DNA of 43,320 nt from Oscillatoriales cyanobacterium PMM_0008 (GCA_949128025.1 CASBRD010000027.1:1-43320), one strand, 5' to 3'; counted from the first letter of the stretch, positions 17,560-27,608 are shown. Notes: generated by a model from the sequence alone, not told the origin. Program-made: numbers and translations.

Positions 17560-17670
17560 ATATCATGTCCGGTAACATCGATTGCCTAAAAAAATCGCTC
17601 TTTTATCTGCGTTCATCTGCGTTCATCTGTCTTCATCTGCGGTAAAAATCTAACCCCCGATCGCAACAGA
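17560..17670. mobile_element. Decayed MITE-like element, copy 3 of the ATATCATGTCC family
   Basis: The left terminal repeat (17560-17580, ATATCATGTCCGGTAACATC and on) and the interior TCTGCGTTCATCTGCGTTCA and CATCTGCGGTAAAAAT are present. The right end is recognisable only as CCGATCGCAACAGACA. This is a truncated or worn copy. The rest of the roughly 470-bp gap between the glgP start and avtA is AT-rich; I see no further gene there. Confidence 0.5.
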
Positions 17671-17807
17671 CAATTTCCAGTATCATTCTTACACTATCGT
17701 AATTGCGAAAACTTATGTACTTTAGCAACCTAATCGATTAGCATCGTTTATATGTACTTGGGAAACACAGTAGCAAGTCCCGACGCCCCTAGCCCCTTAA
17801 AACTCCT

Positions 17808-19085
17808 ATGAACCCTGCCCTGACTCAATTTGGAAATCAAATGTCCCGCTTAACTGGCGTGCGGGCGATTATGAAGGATATTAAAGAAACTTTGCAAGCG
17901 GGCAAAGGGCAGGAATTTATTAACTTAAGTCCTGGAAATCCGGTGATTTTGCCCGAAGTTGAGCAGATGTGGCGGGATTACACTAAAGAATTGCTCGATA
18001 GTCCAGATTATGGTAAAGTAGTTTGTCGCTACGGTGATTCTCAGGGTTATGAGCCATTAATTGATGCAGTAGTCACCGACTTTAATCGTCGCTATGGGTT
18101 GAATCTCACAAATCGCAACATACTGATTACCCCAGGCAGTCAAAGTCTCTATTTCTACGCTGCTAATGCCTTTGGCGGATATACCACAAGTGGGCAATTA
18201 AAGCAAATTGTTCTGCCCTTAAGTCCAGATTACACGGGTTATGGCGGCGTGACTTTAGTACCGGAGGCGTTATTAGCCTACAAGCCTAAATTGGATATTG
18301 ATGAGCCTAGCCATCGTTTCAAATACCGCCCCGATTTCAGCCAACTCGAAATTAATGAAAGTACTGGTTGCGTTTTATTCTCCCGTCCCTGTAATCCTAC
18401 GGGAAATGTCCTCACGGATGATGAAGTACGCAAAATAGCGGCTTTGGCTGCGCCTTACAATCTGCCAGTATTAATTGATTCTGCGTATGGACCTCCCTTC
18501 CCGGCGTTGAATTTTACGGAAATGACGCCGATATTTGGGGATAATGTTGTCCACTGCATGAGTTTATCCAAGGCTGGTCTACCGGGGGAACGGATTGGAA
18601 TTGCGATCGGGGATGAACAGGTAATTCAGGTACTGGAGTCGTTCCAGACAAATATGTGTATCCATTCATCTCGGTATGGACAAGCGATCGCCACTCGTGC
18701 GATCGCCAGCGGTAGGCTAGCCGACATCGCCACCCAAGTCATTCGTCCCTACTATCAGAAAAAGTTCGATGTAGTAGAAAGCACTATAGAACAGGCAATG
18801 CCCAAAGATTTGCCCTGGTTCCTGCATCGCGGCGAAGGAGCGATTTTTGCCTGGTTGTGGTTAAAAGATTTACCGATGACGGATTGGGAATTATATCAGG
18901 AATTAAAGAAAGTTGGCGTAATTGTAGTTCCTGGTAGTTCTTTCTTCCCCGGCTTAAGAGAAGATTGGCAACATAAAAATGAGTGTATCCGCATCAGTCT
19001 CACCGCCACCGACGAGGAAATTGTTGTTGGGATGCAGCGTTTGGCGAAGGTAGTACAAGAAGTTTATTCCGTTGTCAGTGCTTAA
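17808..19085 (+). CDS. avtA: Valine--pyruvate aminotransferase
   Basis: A 425-residue fold-type I aminotransferase similar to AvtA, which exchanges amino groups between valine and pyruvate/alanine in the cytoplasm. Visible are FINLSPGNPVILPEVE, RYGDSQGYEPLIDA, LITPGSQSLYFYAANAFGG, SRPCNPTGNVLTDDE, the substrate-proximal Asp in VLIDSAYGPPFP, the pyridoxal-phosphate lysine in SLSKAGLPGERIG, and the C-terminal Arg in CIRISLTA. The MNPALTQFGNQMSRLTGVRA start is typical for AvtA. Branched-chain and alanine metabolism is the likely role; the exact substrate range is inferred. Confidence 0.88.
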   Translation: MNPALTQFGNQMSRLTGVRAIMKDIKETLQAGKGQEFINLSPGNPVILPEVEQMWRDYTKELLDSPDYGKVVCRYGDSQGYEPLIDAVVTDFNRRYGLNLTNRNILITPGSQSLYFYAANAFGGYTTSGQLKQIVLPLSPDYTGYGGVTLVPEALLAYKPKLDIDEPSHRFKYRPDFSQLEINESTGCVLFSRPCNPTGNVLTDDEVRKIAALAAPYNLPVLIDSAYGPPFPALNFTEMTPIFGDNVVHCMSLSKAGLPGERIGIAIGDEQVIQVLESFQTNMCIHSSRYGQAIATRAIASGRLADIATQVIRPYYQKKFDVVESTIEQAMPKDLPWFLHRGEGAIFAWLWLKDLPMTDWELYQELKKVGVIVVPGSSFFPGLREDWQHKNECIRISLTATDEEIVVGMQRLAKVVQEVYSVVSA

Positions 19086-19179
19086 TAGCTAATTCCTGAT
19101 TCGTCAAATAGCACTAAGCAGCTATTCAAGCATGGTTGGAAAGAGTTAAAAGGCAACCAAAATATATTAGTATTAACGA

Positions 19180-19722
19180 ATGACAAATGATACTTGGTTA
19201 GAAATAGGCGAAATTGTATCGGCGCAAGGTCTAAATGGAGAGGTACGAGTCTATCCCGACTCGGACTTTCCCGAACGGTTTGAGAAACCGGGAAAGCGTT
19301 GGTTATTGCGATCGGGCCAGACTGAACCGCAACCGATCGAATTATTGTCGGGTCGCTATATTCCTCACAAGGGGATATATGTGGTAAAATTGGCGGGAGT
19401 GAACGATCGCACCCAAGCAGAGGCGTTGCAAGGTTGCAAGCTAATGGTTCCCGAAAGCGATCGTCCAAATTTAGAAGAAGATGAGTTTCACGTATTAGAT
19501 TTAATTGGTTTGGAAGTATTTAATCAATTGACTGGCGAATCTATTGGCGTCGTGGAAGATATCGCTACTGCTGGTAATGATGTGCTAATCGTTAGTCCGG
19601 TGTCTTCAATGACTAAGAAAAAACAAATTTTGATTCCGTTTGTCAAAGCGATCGTACCTGTGGTAGACTTGGAAAATAGAAGAATTGAAATCACACCACC
19701 GACTGGATTGTTGGAAATTTGA
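19180..19722 (+). CDS. rimM: Ribosome maturation factor RimM
   Basis: A 180-residue protein that binds ribosomal protein S19 and assists maturation of the 30S head and 16S rRNA processing. The N-terminal RimM domain shows [20 protein letters not shown] and the PRC-barrel part shows [13 protein letters not shown], then the conserved [20 protein letters not shown]. The length is normal. It starts about 95 bp after avtA and ends 6 bp before the MoxR gene on the same strand, so it may be co-transcribed with the MoxR cassette. Confidence 0.93.
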   Translation: MTNDTWLEIGEIVSAQGLNGEVRVYPDSDFPERFEKPGKRWLLRSGQTEPQPIELLSGRYIPHKGIYVVKLAGVNDRTQAEALQGCKLMVPESDRPNLEEDEFHVLDLIGLEVFNQLTGESIGVVEDIATAGNDVLIVSPVSSMTKKKQILIPFVKAIVPVVDLENRRIEITPPTGLLEI

Positions 19723-19728
19723 TTTAAA

Positions 19729-20691
19729 ATGAATAATATAAAACCATCAAATAATACCTTATATAGTCAAGAAATTTATCAAAGAATTTCAGACAATATT
19801 CAAAAGGTAATGAAAGGGCAAACCACAGCAATTAGAAAGTTACTATGTGCTTTTGCTAGTGGCGGTCACGTTCTGCTAGAAGATTATCCCGGAACTGGCA
19901 AAACCACCTTAGCAAAAGCCCTATCATTCTCTATTGATGTCAGCTTTAAGCGTATTCAATTTACCCCCGACCTCTTACCGTCCGATATCTTGGGCGTTTC
20001 CATGCTAGACCCAAACGAACGCACCTTTCATTTCCATGAAGGGCCAATTTTTGCTAATATTATCTTAGCTGACGAAATCAATCGCGCTTCACCGAGAACG
20101 CAATCGGCGCTATTAGAAGCGATGGCAGAATTTCAAGTCAGTATTGATGGTAATCTGCGAAAACTTACAGATCCATTTTTTGTTATCGCTACTCAAAATC
20201 CAGTCGAATCTCGCGGTACTTACCCCCTTCCCGAAGCTCAAATGGATAGATTTGCGCTGCAATTTAGTCTGGGATACATATCACCAGAAGATGAAGTGAA
20301 TCTACTTTCAGAACAAATTCAGCAACATCCAATTGATACTATTAAACCTTGCGTTAATTTAGAGGATGTAATAAAATTAAAACAGCAGGTAAAACAAGTC
20401 AGAATCAGTCAAGAATTAAAACGCTACCTAGTAGATATTGTCAATGCTACTCGGTCAGCAGAAGGTGTACAATTAGGTGCGAGTCCCAGAGGTTCCCTGG
20501 CGTTAATGAAAATTGCCCAAGCATTAGCTTTATTTGATGGTTATGAATTTGTGACGCCAGAACATATTCAAGAATTGGCGGTAGCGGTAATCGCACATCG
20601 ATTAGTGATGGAACCGCAAGCGCGTTTTTCTGGAAGAACCGCCGCCAGTGTTGTGGAAGAAATCATTAAATCTGTTCCTGTTCCTACTTAA
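19729..20691 (+). CDS. MoxR family AAA ATPase
   Basis: A 320-residue AAA+ ATPase of the MoxR group. It has Walker A in EDYPGTGKTTLAKAL (about residues 51-65), Walker B in ILADEINRASPRTQSALLEA, sensor 1 around FFVIATQNPVESRGTYPLPE, and the MoxR-type PEAQMDRF segment. MoxR ATPases act as chaperone-like partners for co-encoded DUF58 or von Willebrand proteins in maturing complexes. Here it heads a MoxR / DUF58 / transglutaminase gene set, a common bacterial arrangement. Confidence 0.92.
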   Translation: MNNIKPSNNTLYSQEIYQRISDNIQKVMKGQTTAIRKLLCAFASGGHVLLEDYPGTGKTTLAKALSFSIDVSFKRIQFTPDLLPSDILGVSMLDPNERTFHFHEGPIFANIILADEINRASPRTQSALLEAMAEFQVSIDGNLRKLTDPFFVIATQNPVESRGTYPLPEAQMDRFALQFSLGYISPEDEVNLLSEQIQQHPIDTIKPCVNLEDVIKLKQQVKQVRISQELKRYLVDIVNATRSAEGVQLGASPRGSLALMKIAQALALFDGYEFVTPEHIQELAVAVIAHRLVMEPQARFSGRTAASVVEEIIKSVPVPT

Positions 20692-20744
20692 TGAAAATTA
20701 GAAACCTGGTTTCTAGGTGTGAATAAGGAGATAACCAAATCCCA

Positions 20745-22094
20745 ATGAACCGTTTTTTCTATCGGCTTTTCCACTTCGCTTATGGGATTGAACAATCGCA
20801 GAGAAGACGATTGACAACCAATGGAGTGATAATTTTATTATGCGTGATTATCTCAGCCACTCTAGGCTTAGATACCAATCAAAACATGACTTATCAGATA
20901 TTTACTTTCCTATTATCAATTCTCATCATATCAATCGTTTCCAGTCGCTTTTTTACTTTCCGTTTCAATGCAGTTCGGATGTTACCTCGATTTGCCACAG
21001 TTGGGGTAAACCTGAAATACCGCATTGTGATTCACAACAAAACCAACAAGACGCAAAATAATCTCAAATTATTGGAAAGTTTTGCTGACCCCCGTCCAAC
21101 TTTTAAAGAATTTATCGAAAACCCCGAACCTGGAGAAGAAAAACGTAATTTTTTTGATAGATATGTTGGATATTATCGCTGGCTGTGGTTAATTGCCAGG
21201 AAACGGGTAGCCACAGCGAAAGCAATAGATTTACCCGCACTTCCACCCAACAGTAAAACCGAAGTTGTCTGTGAAATCACACCAACTTACCGAGGCGTAA
21301 TTCGGTTTGCTGATTTGACAGTTATTCGACCCGATGCTTTTGGTTTATTTAATGCTTGCGTGACAAATTATTTACCCCAATCTTTGTTGGTTTTGCCCAA
21401 ATTATACAACCTACCACCGATTAAACTTCCTGGTTTAAGGAGATATCAATCAGGTGGTGTAGCGTTAGCTTCATCAGTGGGAGATTCAGAGGAATTTCGG
21501 TCTTTACGAGAATATCGTCCAGGAGACTCCCTGCGAAAAATTCACTGGAAAAGTTGGGCGAAAGTCGGTAAACCAATTGTCAAAGAAGAACAGGATGAAT
21601 TTTTTGTTAGACACGCCTTAATTTTAGATACATTCCAAAGTCAAAAGTATAGCGAAATTTCAGAAGAAGCAGTTGCAATTGCGGCTTCCTTAGCTTGTGA
21701 GGTGCAAACCCAAGAATCTTTATTAGACTTGATGTTTGTGGGACAGGAAGCTTATTGCTTTACTTTCGGTAGAGGATTGAGTCATACTGATAAAATGCTG
21801 GAAATCATCGCATCGGTTGTTGCTTGTCGTGATAAATCTTTTGATTCTCTCATCCCCACCGTGATGGAGAGAATTTCCCTATTGAGTGGCTGTATTTGCA
21901 TCTTTCTCTGTTGGGATGAAGACCGCCAAAAATTAATTAATTATCTCAAAGCAATGGGAATTCATACCTTAGTATTAATCTTAACAGATCTAGGAAAATT
22001 AGACAACTTCGATGCCGAATCAATGCAGGGTAATATAGCCAATTTCCGTATCTTAAATTTAGGCAAAATCCAAGAGGAATTAATGCAGCTATGA
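20745..22094 (+). CDS. DUF58 domain protein
   Basis: A 449-residue membrane protein. Two membrane segments lie at about residues 25-65 (GVIILLCVIISATLGL and IFTFLLSILIISIVSS). After them comes a soluble domain with the DUF58 signature EEFRSLREYRPGDSLRKIHW followed by KSWAKVGKPIVKEE, then a vWA-like fold (HALILDTFQ). It overlaps the next gene by 4 bp (ATGA), so translation is coupled. DUF58 proteins work with MoxR ATPases; the molecular role here is unknown. Confidence 0.88.
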   Translation: MNRFFYRLFHFAYGIEQSQRRRLTTNGVIILLCVIISATLGLDTNQNMTYQIFTFLLSILIISIVSSRFFTFRFNAVRMLPRFATVGVNLKYRIVIHNKTNKTQNNLKLLESFADPRPTFKEFIENPEPGEEKRNFFDRYVGYYRWLWLIARKRVATAKAIDLPALPPNSKTEVVCEITPTYRGVIRFADLTVIRPDAFGLFNACVTNYLPQSLLVLPKLYNLPPIKLPGLRRYQSGGVALASSVGDSEEFRSLREYRPGDSLRKIHWKSWAKVGKPIVKEEQDEFFVRHALILDTFQSQKYSEISEEAVAIAASLACEVQTQESLLDLMFVGQEAYCFTFGRGLSHTDKMLEIIASVVACRDKSFDSLIPTVMERISLLSGCICIFLCWDEDRQKLINYLKAMGIHTLVLILTDLGKLDNFDAESMQGNIANFRILNLGKIQEELMQL

Positions 22095-24073
22095 AAATAC
22101 CAATGCTTAGCCTGGGTGCAGGTTTAATCTTTTGGGGTTGGCAAACGGGAATGTGGATTTTTGCCATACCAATGGCTATCATTATCGAAGGTTCTCGCTT
22201 GATTTCCTGGCGGTGGGATTTCTCTAATGCTGATGTCCGCCGGATAGCTAATTTATCTCTAATTATTCTAATTTTTCTATTTATTTTTCTGGTAATTCAA
22301 AACCCCACTTTTTACTTCATTTATACTCTTTTGCAGTGGCTTCCAGTTGTCTCGTTCCCACTGCTGGCTACTCAAACTTACTCGTTGGAAGAGAAGATTG
22401 ATGTAACGACACTTTTTTTATTATTTAATGAGGGTAATTTTGAGATAAATAAGCGGTATACGATTAATATTAGTTATTTCTATCTCGCTATTTGTATTTT
22501 AGCCGCTAGTAACGCCAATATTGGGAATATCTCTTTTTATATTGGGATGTTTGTCCTGTCAGCAATTGCGCTGTGGTCGTTGCGGTCTAAACGATTTTCA
22601 CCGATGCTTTGGCTTTGTTTTATTCTAACGGCTGGAACAATGGGATTTATTGGACAACTTGGATTGCATCAACTCCATGTTAATTTAGAAGACCAGGTAG
22701 CCACATGGTACAGCAATGGCAATGAACAACAAACAAATTCGTTAAAGAAACAAACGAATATTGGAGATATTGGCGTATTAAAGCGGTCGAATGAGATTGT
22801 TCTCCGAGTCGCTACAGAAAATAAAAAAAGTTCTGCCCGAATCTTGAGGGAAGCAACTTTTAATAAGTATAAAGGTTCGATGTGGGTAGCAGCAAAACCT
22901 GAGTTTATTGCTGTAGAATCTGAGAAAGATGGTACGACTTGGCGTTTGGGAAATAAATCTGCAAATAGTTCTAAAATTACTATTTCTGCTAATCTTCGTA
23001 GTAATCAAGGCTTATTAACTCTACCAGATGGAACATTTAAAATTGACGAATTACCAGTCAGTCGGATGGAGAAGAATAAGTATGGTACGGTAAAAGTAAC
23101 CAAAAAAATTGATGCTATAACTTACCAAATTTATTTTAATAATAATCTTTCTTTCGATAACCCACCAATAGAAGAAGATTTGCAAATACCCAATCAAGAA
23201 AAGCTAGCAATTAATCAAATCCTTCGCCAATTGAATATCCAAGGGAAATCACCCCAAGAAATAGTAAACCTTGTAGATAAATTTTTTAATCAAAATTTTA
23301 CTTATTCCCTCCAACTGGCGGGTAAAAATAATTATTCAACGGCTTTATCAAGATTTTTACTACAAACTCGTTCTGGACATTGTGAATATTTCGCCACTGC
23401 AACTACACTTTTATTACGTGCAGCAGGTATCCCAGCGCGTTATGCTGTTGGATATTCTGTTCACGAATTTAGTCCTTTAGAAAATCAATATATTGTCCGC
23501 AGTCGTCATGCTCATGCTTGGACAATGGTATATTTGAATAATAAATGGCAAGTTTTAGATACAACGCCTGCTGATTGGACGAATATTGAGGATGCAGCAG
23601 CTTCTAAATTAGGATTCATTTCTGATTTATGGTCGCTGTTTAATTTCAAACTAAGATATATCATAGGTAGCAAGGACTTAAAGTATGGATGGTGGTTAAT
23701 CTTTCCGTTGATATTGATTCTGATGTGGAAATTTGGCGGTAAAAAAGATGTGCGACGTCTATCTATTAAACGGATATTGCCGAAATCTATCGCTAAATCT
23801 GAGTTAAATAGGAATGATTCGGAATTTTATTTAATCGAAAAAGCATTAAATGAGTTAGGATTAACTCGTCACTCTTCTGAGTCTTTAAAAAACTGGATTA
23901 AGCGGTTGAAAGAGGATTCAATTCCATCGGATTTAATTGATGATATGATACCTATAGTTGAGCTTTATTATCGCGAGCGATTTGACCCGGAAGGTATTAA
24001 AGAGACTGAAAAAACTATGTTAAATTCTTATATTCAATTGTGGCTAGATAAATATTGTCGAGTATTAAAATAA
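22091..24073 (+). CDS. Transglutaminase-like membrane protein (DUF3488/TgpA type)
   Basis: A 660-residue protein. The N-terminal 200 residues have about six membrane segments, followed by an extracytoplasmic region with a transglutaminase-like core. The catalytic triad is seen as Cys431 in RSGHCEYFATATTLLLRAAG, a His near 473-475 in SRHAHAWTMVYL, and Asp near 490 in VLDTTPADW. A final membrane segment (WWLIFPLILILMW) precedes a cytoplasmic tail with a DUF4129-like helical part. In this family such enzymes may process or crosslink envelope peptides; the substrate is unknown. It is the last gene of the coupled set. Confidence 0.88.
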   Translation: MKIPMLSLGAGLIFWGWQTGMWIFAIPMAIIIEGSRLISWRWDFSNADVRRIANLSLIILIFLFIFLVIQNPTFYFIYTLLQWLPVVSFPLLATQTYSLEEKIDVTTLFLLFNEGNFEINKRYTINISYFYLAICILAASNANIGNISFYIGMFVLSAIALWSLRSKRFSPMLWLCFILTAGTMGFIGQLGLHQLHVNLEDQVATWYSNGNEQQTNSLKKQTNIGDIGVLKRSNEIVLRVATENKKSSARILREATFNKYKGSMWVAAKPEFIAVESEKDGTTWRLGNKSANSSKITISANLRSNQGLLTLPDGTFKIDELPVSRMEKNKYGTVKVTKKIDAITYQIYFNNNLSFDNPPIEEDLQIPNQEKLAINQILRQLNIQGKSPQEIVNLVDKFFNQNFTYSLQLAGKNNYSTALSRFLLQTRSGHCEYFATATTLLLRAAGIPARYAVGYSVHEFSPLENQYIVRSRHAHAWTMVYLNNKWQVLDTTPADWTNIEDAAASKLGFISDLWSLFNFKLRYIIGSKDLKYGWWLIFPLILILMWKFGGKKDVRRLSIKRILPKSIAKSELNRNDSEFYLIEKALNELGLTRHSSESLKNWIKRLKEDSIPSDLIDDMIPIVELYYRERFDPEGIKETEKTMLNSYIQLWLDKYCRVLK

Positions 24074-24262
24074 TATCATGTCTGTTGGCATCCTTATTCT
24101 ATAGTAGAGGCGGGTTTATGTAGGATATAGCTAGGGACTAGGGGTTAGGGGCTAGGGAAGAAGGGAATAGAATCAAGGGTTTCAGTAACTCAGAACGTCC
24201 TAACCACCTTGGCGGTTGCTATATTTATGAGCAACAGAGTTTTTCTATAAACCCGCCCCTAC
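24073..24262. mobile_element. Nested MITE-like elements downstream of the transglutaminase gene
   Basis: A lone terminal repeat of the ATATCATGTCC family sits at 24073-24093. Next is an outer element with 16-bp ends, GTAGAGGCGGGTTTAT (24104-24119) and ATAAACCCGCCCCTAC (24247-24262), one mismatch. Inside it is a second copy of the GATATAGC element (24124-24225), reversed relative to 9213-9322, with the same CCCTAG-rich stretch, AATCAAGGGTTTCAG and AACCACCTTGGCGGTT. No coding capacity. Confidence 0.65.
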
Positions 24263-24364
24263 AACACCTCAAACTTATCAGTTGTAGCCCCGTCAGGTTT
24301 TTTGGTGTGCGCGATCGCAGGTTTACGTCTTTCAAATTCGGTGTTTATCTGGAGTGCGATCGCG

Positions 24365-25783
24365 CTAAACTAAAGGCAACATAATTTCAAACTCCGTGGC
24401 GCTGTCAACCTGGGATTCTGCTGCTGAGACGTTAAGCGCATCGGCATCGCTTTGGGAATGCGATCGCATCACAAATTTTCCCCCATGTTTTGCAGTCACA
24501 ATTCGATAACTAAGCGCCAAACTTGTTTCTTTTTCAGTACGTCTTTCGATGGAGAAAGATTCCAGAATCTGCTTTTGCGCGTTCTCAGATAAACCAGGCC
24601 CATTGTCCGCAATTTTAATCGAAACCCAGCGAGGTAATGGTTCACCTGTATTTGCCGCAGGTTCCAGGGAACAAACTTTGGTTGTGATTTCAATCCGAGG
24701 TTTGCGGCCAGGATTTTTTCGGATTTGCCCCTGGAATTCCATAGCAAATTTTTGGTGAACCGCCTCATTGAGCAAGGCATGAACAGCATTAATGAGGATA
24801 TTCATAAACACTTGATTGAGTTGGCCAGCAAAGCAAGGTACAGGCGGTAAATTCCCGTAATTTTTGACAATTTCGATTTCACTTGTCAGACGGCTTTTCA
24901 GCAGCAGCACGATACTATCTAGCAAAGCGTGCAAATCGGCTGGCTTCGGATAAACTTCATCAATATGGCAGAAGTTTTGCAGACTTATTACTAATTTTTT
25001 TAACCGTTCCGCTCCAGTTTTGATACTTTCGATCGCACGCGGCAAGTCTTGTCGTAAAAAATCAAATTCAATATCTTCTTTTAGTTCGGCGATCTCGTTG
25101 GGTATCTGGGGCAGGTGGTTTTCGTAAGCAGAAACGATCTCCATCAAACTTTCGGTGTACATCGATACATGAGTTAAGTTCCCCCAAATAAAACCCACCG
25201 GGTCTAAAATTTCGTGTGCAACCCCATCCACTAAACGCCCCAAACTAGCCATTTTCTCACTTTGAATCATCTGGGCTTGGGCGCGTTCGTACCGTACCTG
25301 AGTTTCTATGCCTCGAATTTGCCAGTAGGCGATATGTAATTCATGAATATCTAACATTTGATAGGTGTTCGGTTCTGTTTTGACTACAACTGGTTCTCCC
25401 AAAAGTTCGGGCGATCGCCGCAGTGCGTGCTGAGCTGCCGCCAAAATCGGCATACTATCCGGCAGAATTAAAACGTCAGTGCGAGCATAGGTGTAGAGAA
25501 TGTGCAGCGGTTTGTGCAAAAATAGTTCCAGTCTGTGAGGACGGATCAGGTATTCCAACAACCTCAGCCGCGAGAGCATCCCGGCAAATTTACCATGATC
25601 GACCAGGATAGCTCCAGGCAGTCGGGGATATTTCTCAAAAACGCGGGCAACTTCTATACCCAGGCAGTCGGTTGGAACTTGAAAACTGTACAGTCGCAGT
25701 TCTCGGAGGGTTGATTCTATCGTGAGGTCTCGATCGCTGCCCTCGGACAAGTGCGGGGGAGAGACAATATTGTTGTTTGGCAC
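24365..25783 (-). CDS. Histidine kinase-like protein with degenerate ATP-binding site
   Basis: A 472-residue protein with a GTG start. Residues 20-160 are a CBS-like sensor region shared with the next two upstream genes (PGAILVDHGKFAGMLSR, LELFLHKPLHILYTYARTD, LRRSPELLGEPVVV). The H-box is SLGRLVDGVAHEILDPVGF (His190), where the usual Asn-Pro is Asp-Pro. The N-box NQVFMNILINAVHAL and D-box IADNGPGL are present, but the glycine-rich lid is TEKETSLALSYRIV instead of GxGxGLGLxIS. The paralogue keeps the glycines, so this copy may have weak or no kinase activity. It lacks membrane segments. It is the third of three tandem same-strand genes. Confidence 0.8.
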   Translation of the reverse strand: MPNNNIVSPPHLSEGSDRDLTIESTLRELRLYSFQVPTDCLGIEVARVFEKYPRLPGAILVDHGKFAGMLSRLRLLEYLIRPHRLELFLHKPLHILYTYARTDVLILPDSMPILAAAQHALRRSPELLGEPVVVKTEPNTYQMLDIHELHIAYWQIRGIETQVRYERAQAQMIQSEKMASLGRLVDGVAHEILDPVGFIWGNLTHVSMYTESLMEIVSAYENHLPQIPNEIAELKEDIEFDFLRQDLPRAIESIKTGAERLKKLVISLQNFCHIDEVYPKPADLHALLDSIVLLLKSRLTSEIEIVKNYGNLPPVPCFAGQLNQVFMNILINAVHALLNEAVHQKFAMEFQGQIRKNPGRKPRIEITTKVCSLEPAANTGEPLPRWVSIKIADNGPGLSENAQKQILESFSIERRTEKETSLALSYRIVTAKHGGKFVMRSHSQSDADALNVSAAESQVDSATEFEIMLPLV

Positions 25784-25916
25784 GATGCTTCCGACCTATA
25801 ACTATGCAGGAAACTGGATTTAGCTCCTCAAATAGCCTACCATTTCCACAAGTTTTGGTTCTATCCAAACGACACAGAGCAGTAAGTGGCCATTGCCCAT
25901 CCACCCAGCCAATATT

Positions 25917-27284
25917 TCAACCCAGGGGCAGCAGGATCTCAAATTCTGTTCCAGTACTCTGTGGCGATTCCCCTAGCGCATCCGCGTCGAGGAGCGATCG
26001 CGATCGCAAATTCAATTTGCCCCGGTGCTTTTCGGTCACGATTTGATGACTGATCGCCAACCCCAGTCCCGTTCCCTTCCCAACAGGCTTAGTAGTAAAG
26101 AAAGTTTCAAAAATCCGCCCCTGAATTTCCAGCGGGATACCAGGCCCGTTATCAGCAATGCGAACTGCTGCCCATGTAGAATTATCAACTTCTATCACTT
26201 CAGTAGCAATCTCAATTTGGGGTTTCCATCCATACGTCGGTTCGCCGTTCGATTCTTTCTGCTCCATCAGTGCATCGATCGCATTACTAATAATATTCAT
26301 GAATACCTGACTCAGCTGACCTGAGTAACAGGGTACTGGCGGCAGTTGGCCATATTTTTTCACCACTTCAATGCTGTGTTTGACGCGGTTATGTAGAATT
26401 AACAAGGTACTTTCAAGGCATTCATGCAGATCGACTGCTTTTTTATTACTCTCTCCCATATGCGAGAAATTACGCAGACTATTAACTATCTTGACTAATC
26501 GTTCTGTCCCCATTTTCATGCTGTCAATCATTTTCAGCATATCTTCTTGTAAAAACTCAAATTCTATTTGTTCCTTAATTTCCTCAATTAGCGGCGGTTT
26601 TTTGGCAATTTCTCGATCGTAAGCTGAAATTAATTTAATCAGATCTTGGCTGTAATTCGATAGGTATTCCAAATTTCCTGAAATAAAGTTAACTGGATTT
26701 ATAATTTCGTGAGCTACTCCAGCCACCATCTGCCCCAAGCTCGCCATCTTTTCGGTTTGCATCATCTGAGACTTGGTTTGTTCCTTCAGTAGCCGTGTTG
26801 TCAGTTCGTGAATGTGCGACTGGGCGCTCAGCAATTGATGTACATCTAACAATTTATAAAGTCTCGGCTCCATTTCAACTACAATCGGTTCGTAAAGTAA
26901 CTCCGGCGATCGCTGCAAAGACCGCCTCGCTGCCATCACAATTAAAGTGTCGCTTGGAAAAATTAAAATATCGGTGTGGGCCAATACATATAAACACTTA
27001 ATCGGTCGCTTTAAAAACAGTTCTAGTCCGTAGGGGCGGCTCATACACTCTAAAAATCGCCGTCTGGAAATCATTCCCGCAAACTGACCGAGGTCTGTCA
27101 AAACAACTCCAGGCAGCAGCGGGTTGTCTTTTAATGCCTGTGCTACTTCACTGCCTGGTCGATCGCTCTCTATACTAAAATCATAGAGGGACAAGTCTTG
27201 GAGGGTTGACTCCAAACTCAGTTCTTGCGTTGCTGATGAGTGCAGAACTGACATTTCGGGATATGACTGTTTTAAAGCAAACAT
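25917..27284 (-). CDS. Sensor histidine kinase with CBS-like N-terminal domain
   Basis: A cytoplasmic histidine kinase of about 455 residues. The start is placed at the second Met (27284), because MFALKQ then aligns with MFVAKQ of the diguanylate cyclase paralogue; the upstream ATG at 27299 adds only five residues. The N-terminal sensor (about 30-160) has LLPGVVLTDLGQFAGMISRR, LELFLKRPIKCLYVLAHTD and SLQRSPELLYEPIVVEME. A short coiled coil leads to the H-box SLGQMVAGVAHEIINPVNF. The N-box QVFMNIISNAIDAL, D-box IADNGPGIPLE and lid GKGTGLGLAISHQIV are intact. No response regulator is adjacent, so the target is unknown. Confidence 0.88.
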   Translation of the reverse strand: MFALKQSYPEMSVLHSSATQELSLESTLQDLSLYDFSIESDRPGSEVAQALKDNPLLPGVVLTDLGQFAGMISRRRFLECMSRPYGLELFLKRPIKCLYVLAHTDILIFPSDTLIVMAARRSLQRSPELLYEPIVVEMEPRLYKLLDVHQLLSAQSHIHELTTRLLKEQTKSQMMQTEKMASLGQMVAGVAHEIINPVNFISGNLEYLSNYSQDLIKLISAYDREIAKKPPLIEEIKEQIEFEFLQEDMLKMIDSMKMGTERLVKIVNSLRNFSHMGESNKKAVDLHECLESTLLILHNRVKHSIEVVKKYGQLPPVPCYSGQLSQVFMNIISNAIDALMEQKESNGEPTYGWKPQIEIATEVIEVDNSTWAAVRIADNGPGIPLEIQGRIFETFFTTKPVGKGTGLGLAISHQIVTEKHRGKLNLRSRSLLDADALGESPQSTGTEFEILLPLG

Positions 27285-27529
27285 AACGTTATGTCTCAAT
27301 AAGTTCTTTTAGTTTGTATAACATGATTCATATTATAATCTATTTTTTTAGGTATGTTTTTTTTAAATCAAAACTTTAGATTTGGAAAATTTTAACCTGA
27401 TAAAAACCTTTTTTTAACTAAAGCTTAACCTAGTCGCTGTAAATAAACCGCGCTGAATTGGGGTACTTTTAAATATTGGGAATTACTGATAAGTAGGTGG
27501 GCATAATTAAACGTAAAACTGCCAGGCCC

Positions 27530-27594
27530 TTAGAAACCCGGTTTCTGGGAGTTCCGCTTTGTAGGTTGGGTTGAGGCACGAAACCCAACCTACA
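27530..27594. repeat. Dispersed hairpin repeats before the diguanylate cyclase gene end
   Basis: AGAAACCCGGTTTCT (palindromic) is followed by a hairpin with 13-bp perfect arms, TGTAGGTTGGGTT (27560-27572) and its complement (27582-27594). Both words recur at 222-334 and 15036-15095. The rest of the 324-bp gap between the diguanylate cyclase stop and the kinase start (27285-27608) is very AT-rich, with no gene seen. Confidence 0.65.
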
Positions 27595-27608
27595 AGAAAT
27601 GGCTATAG

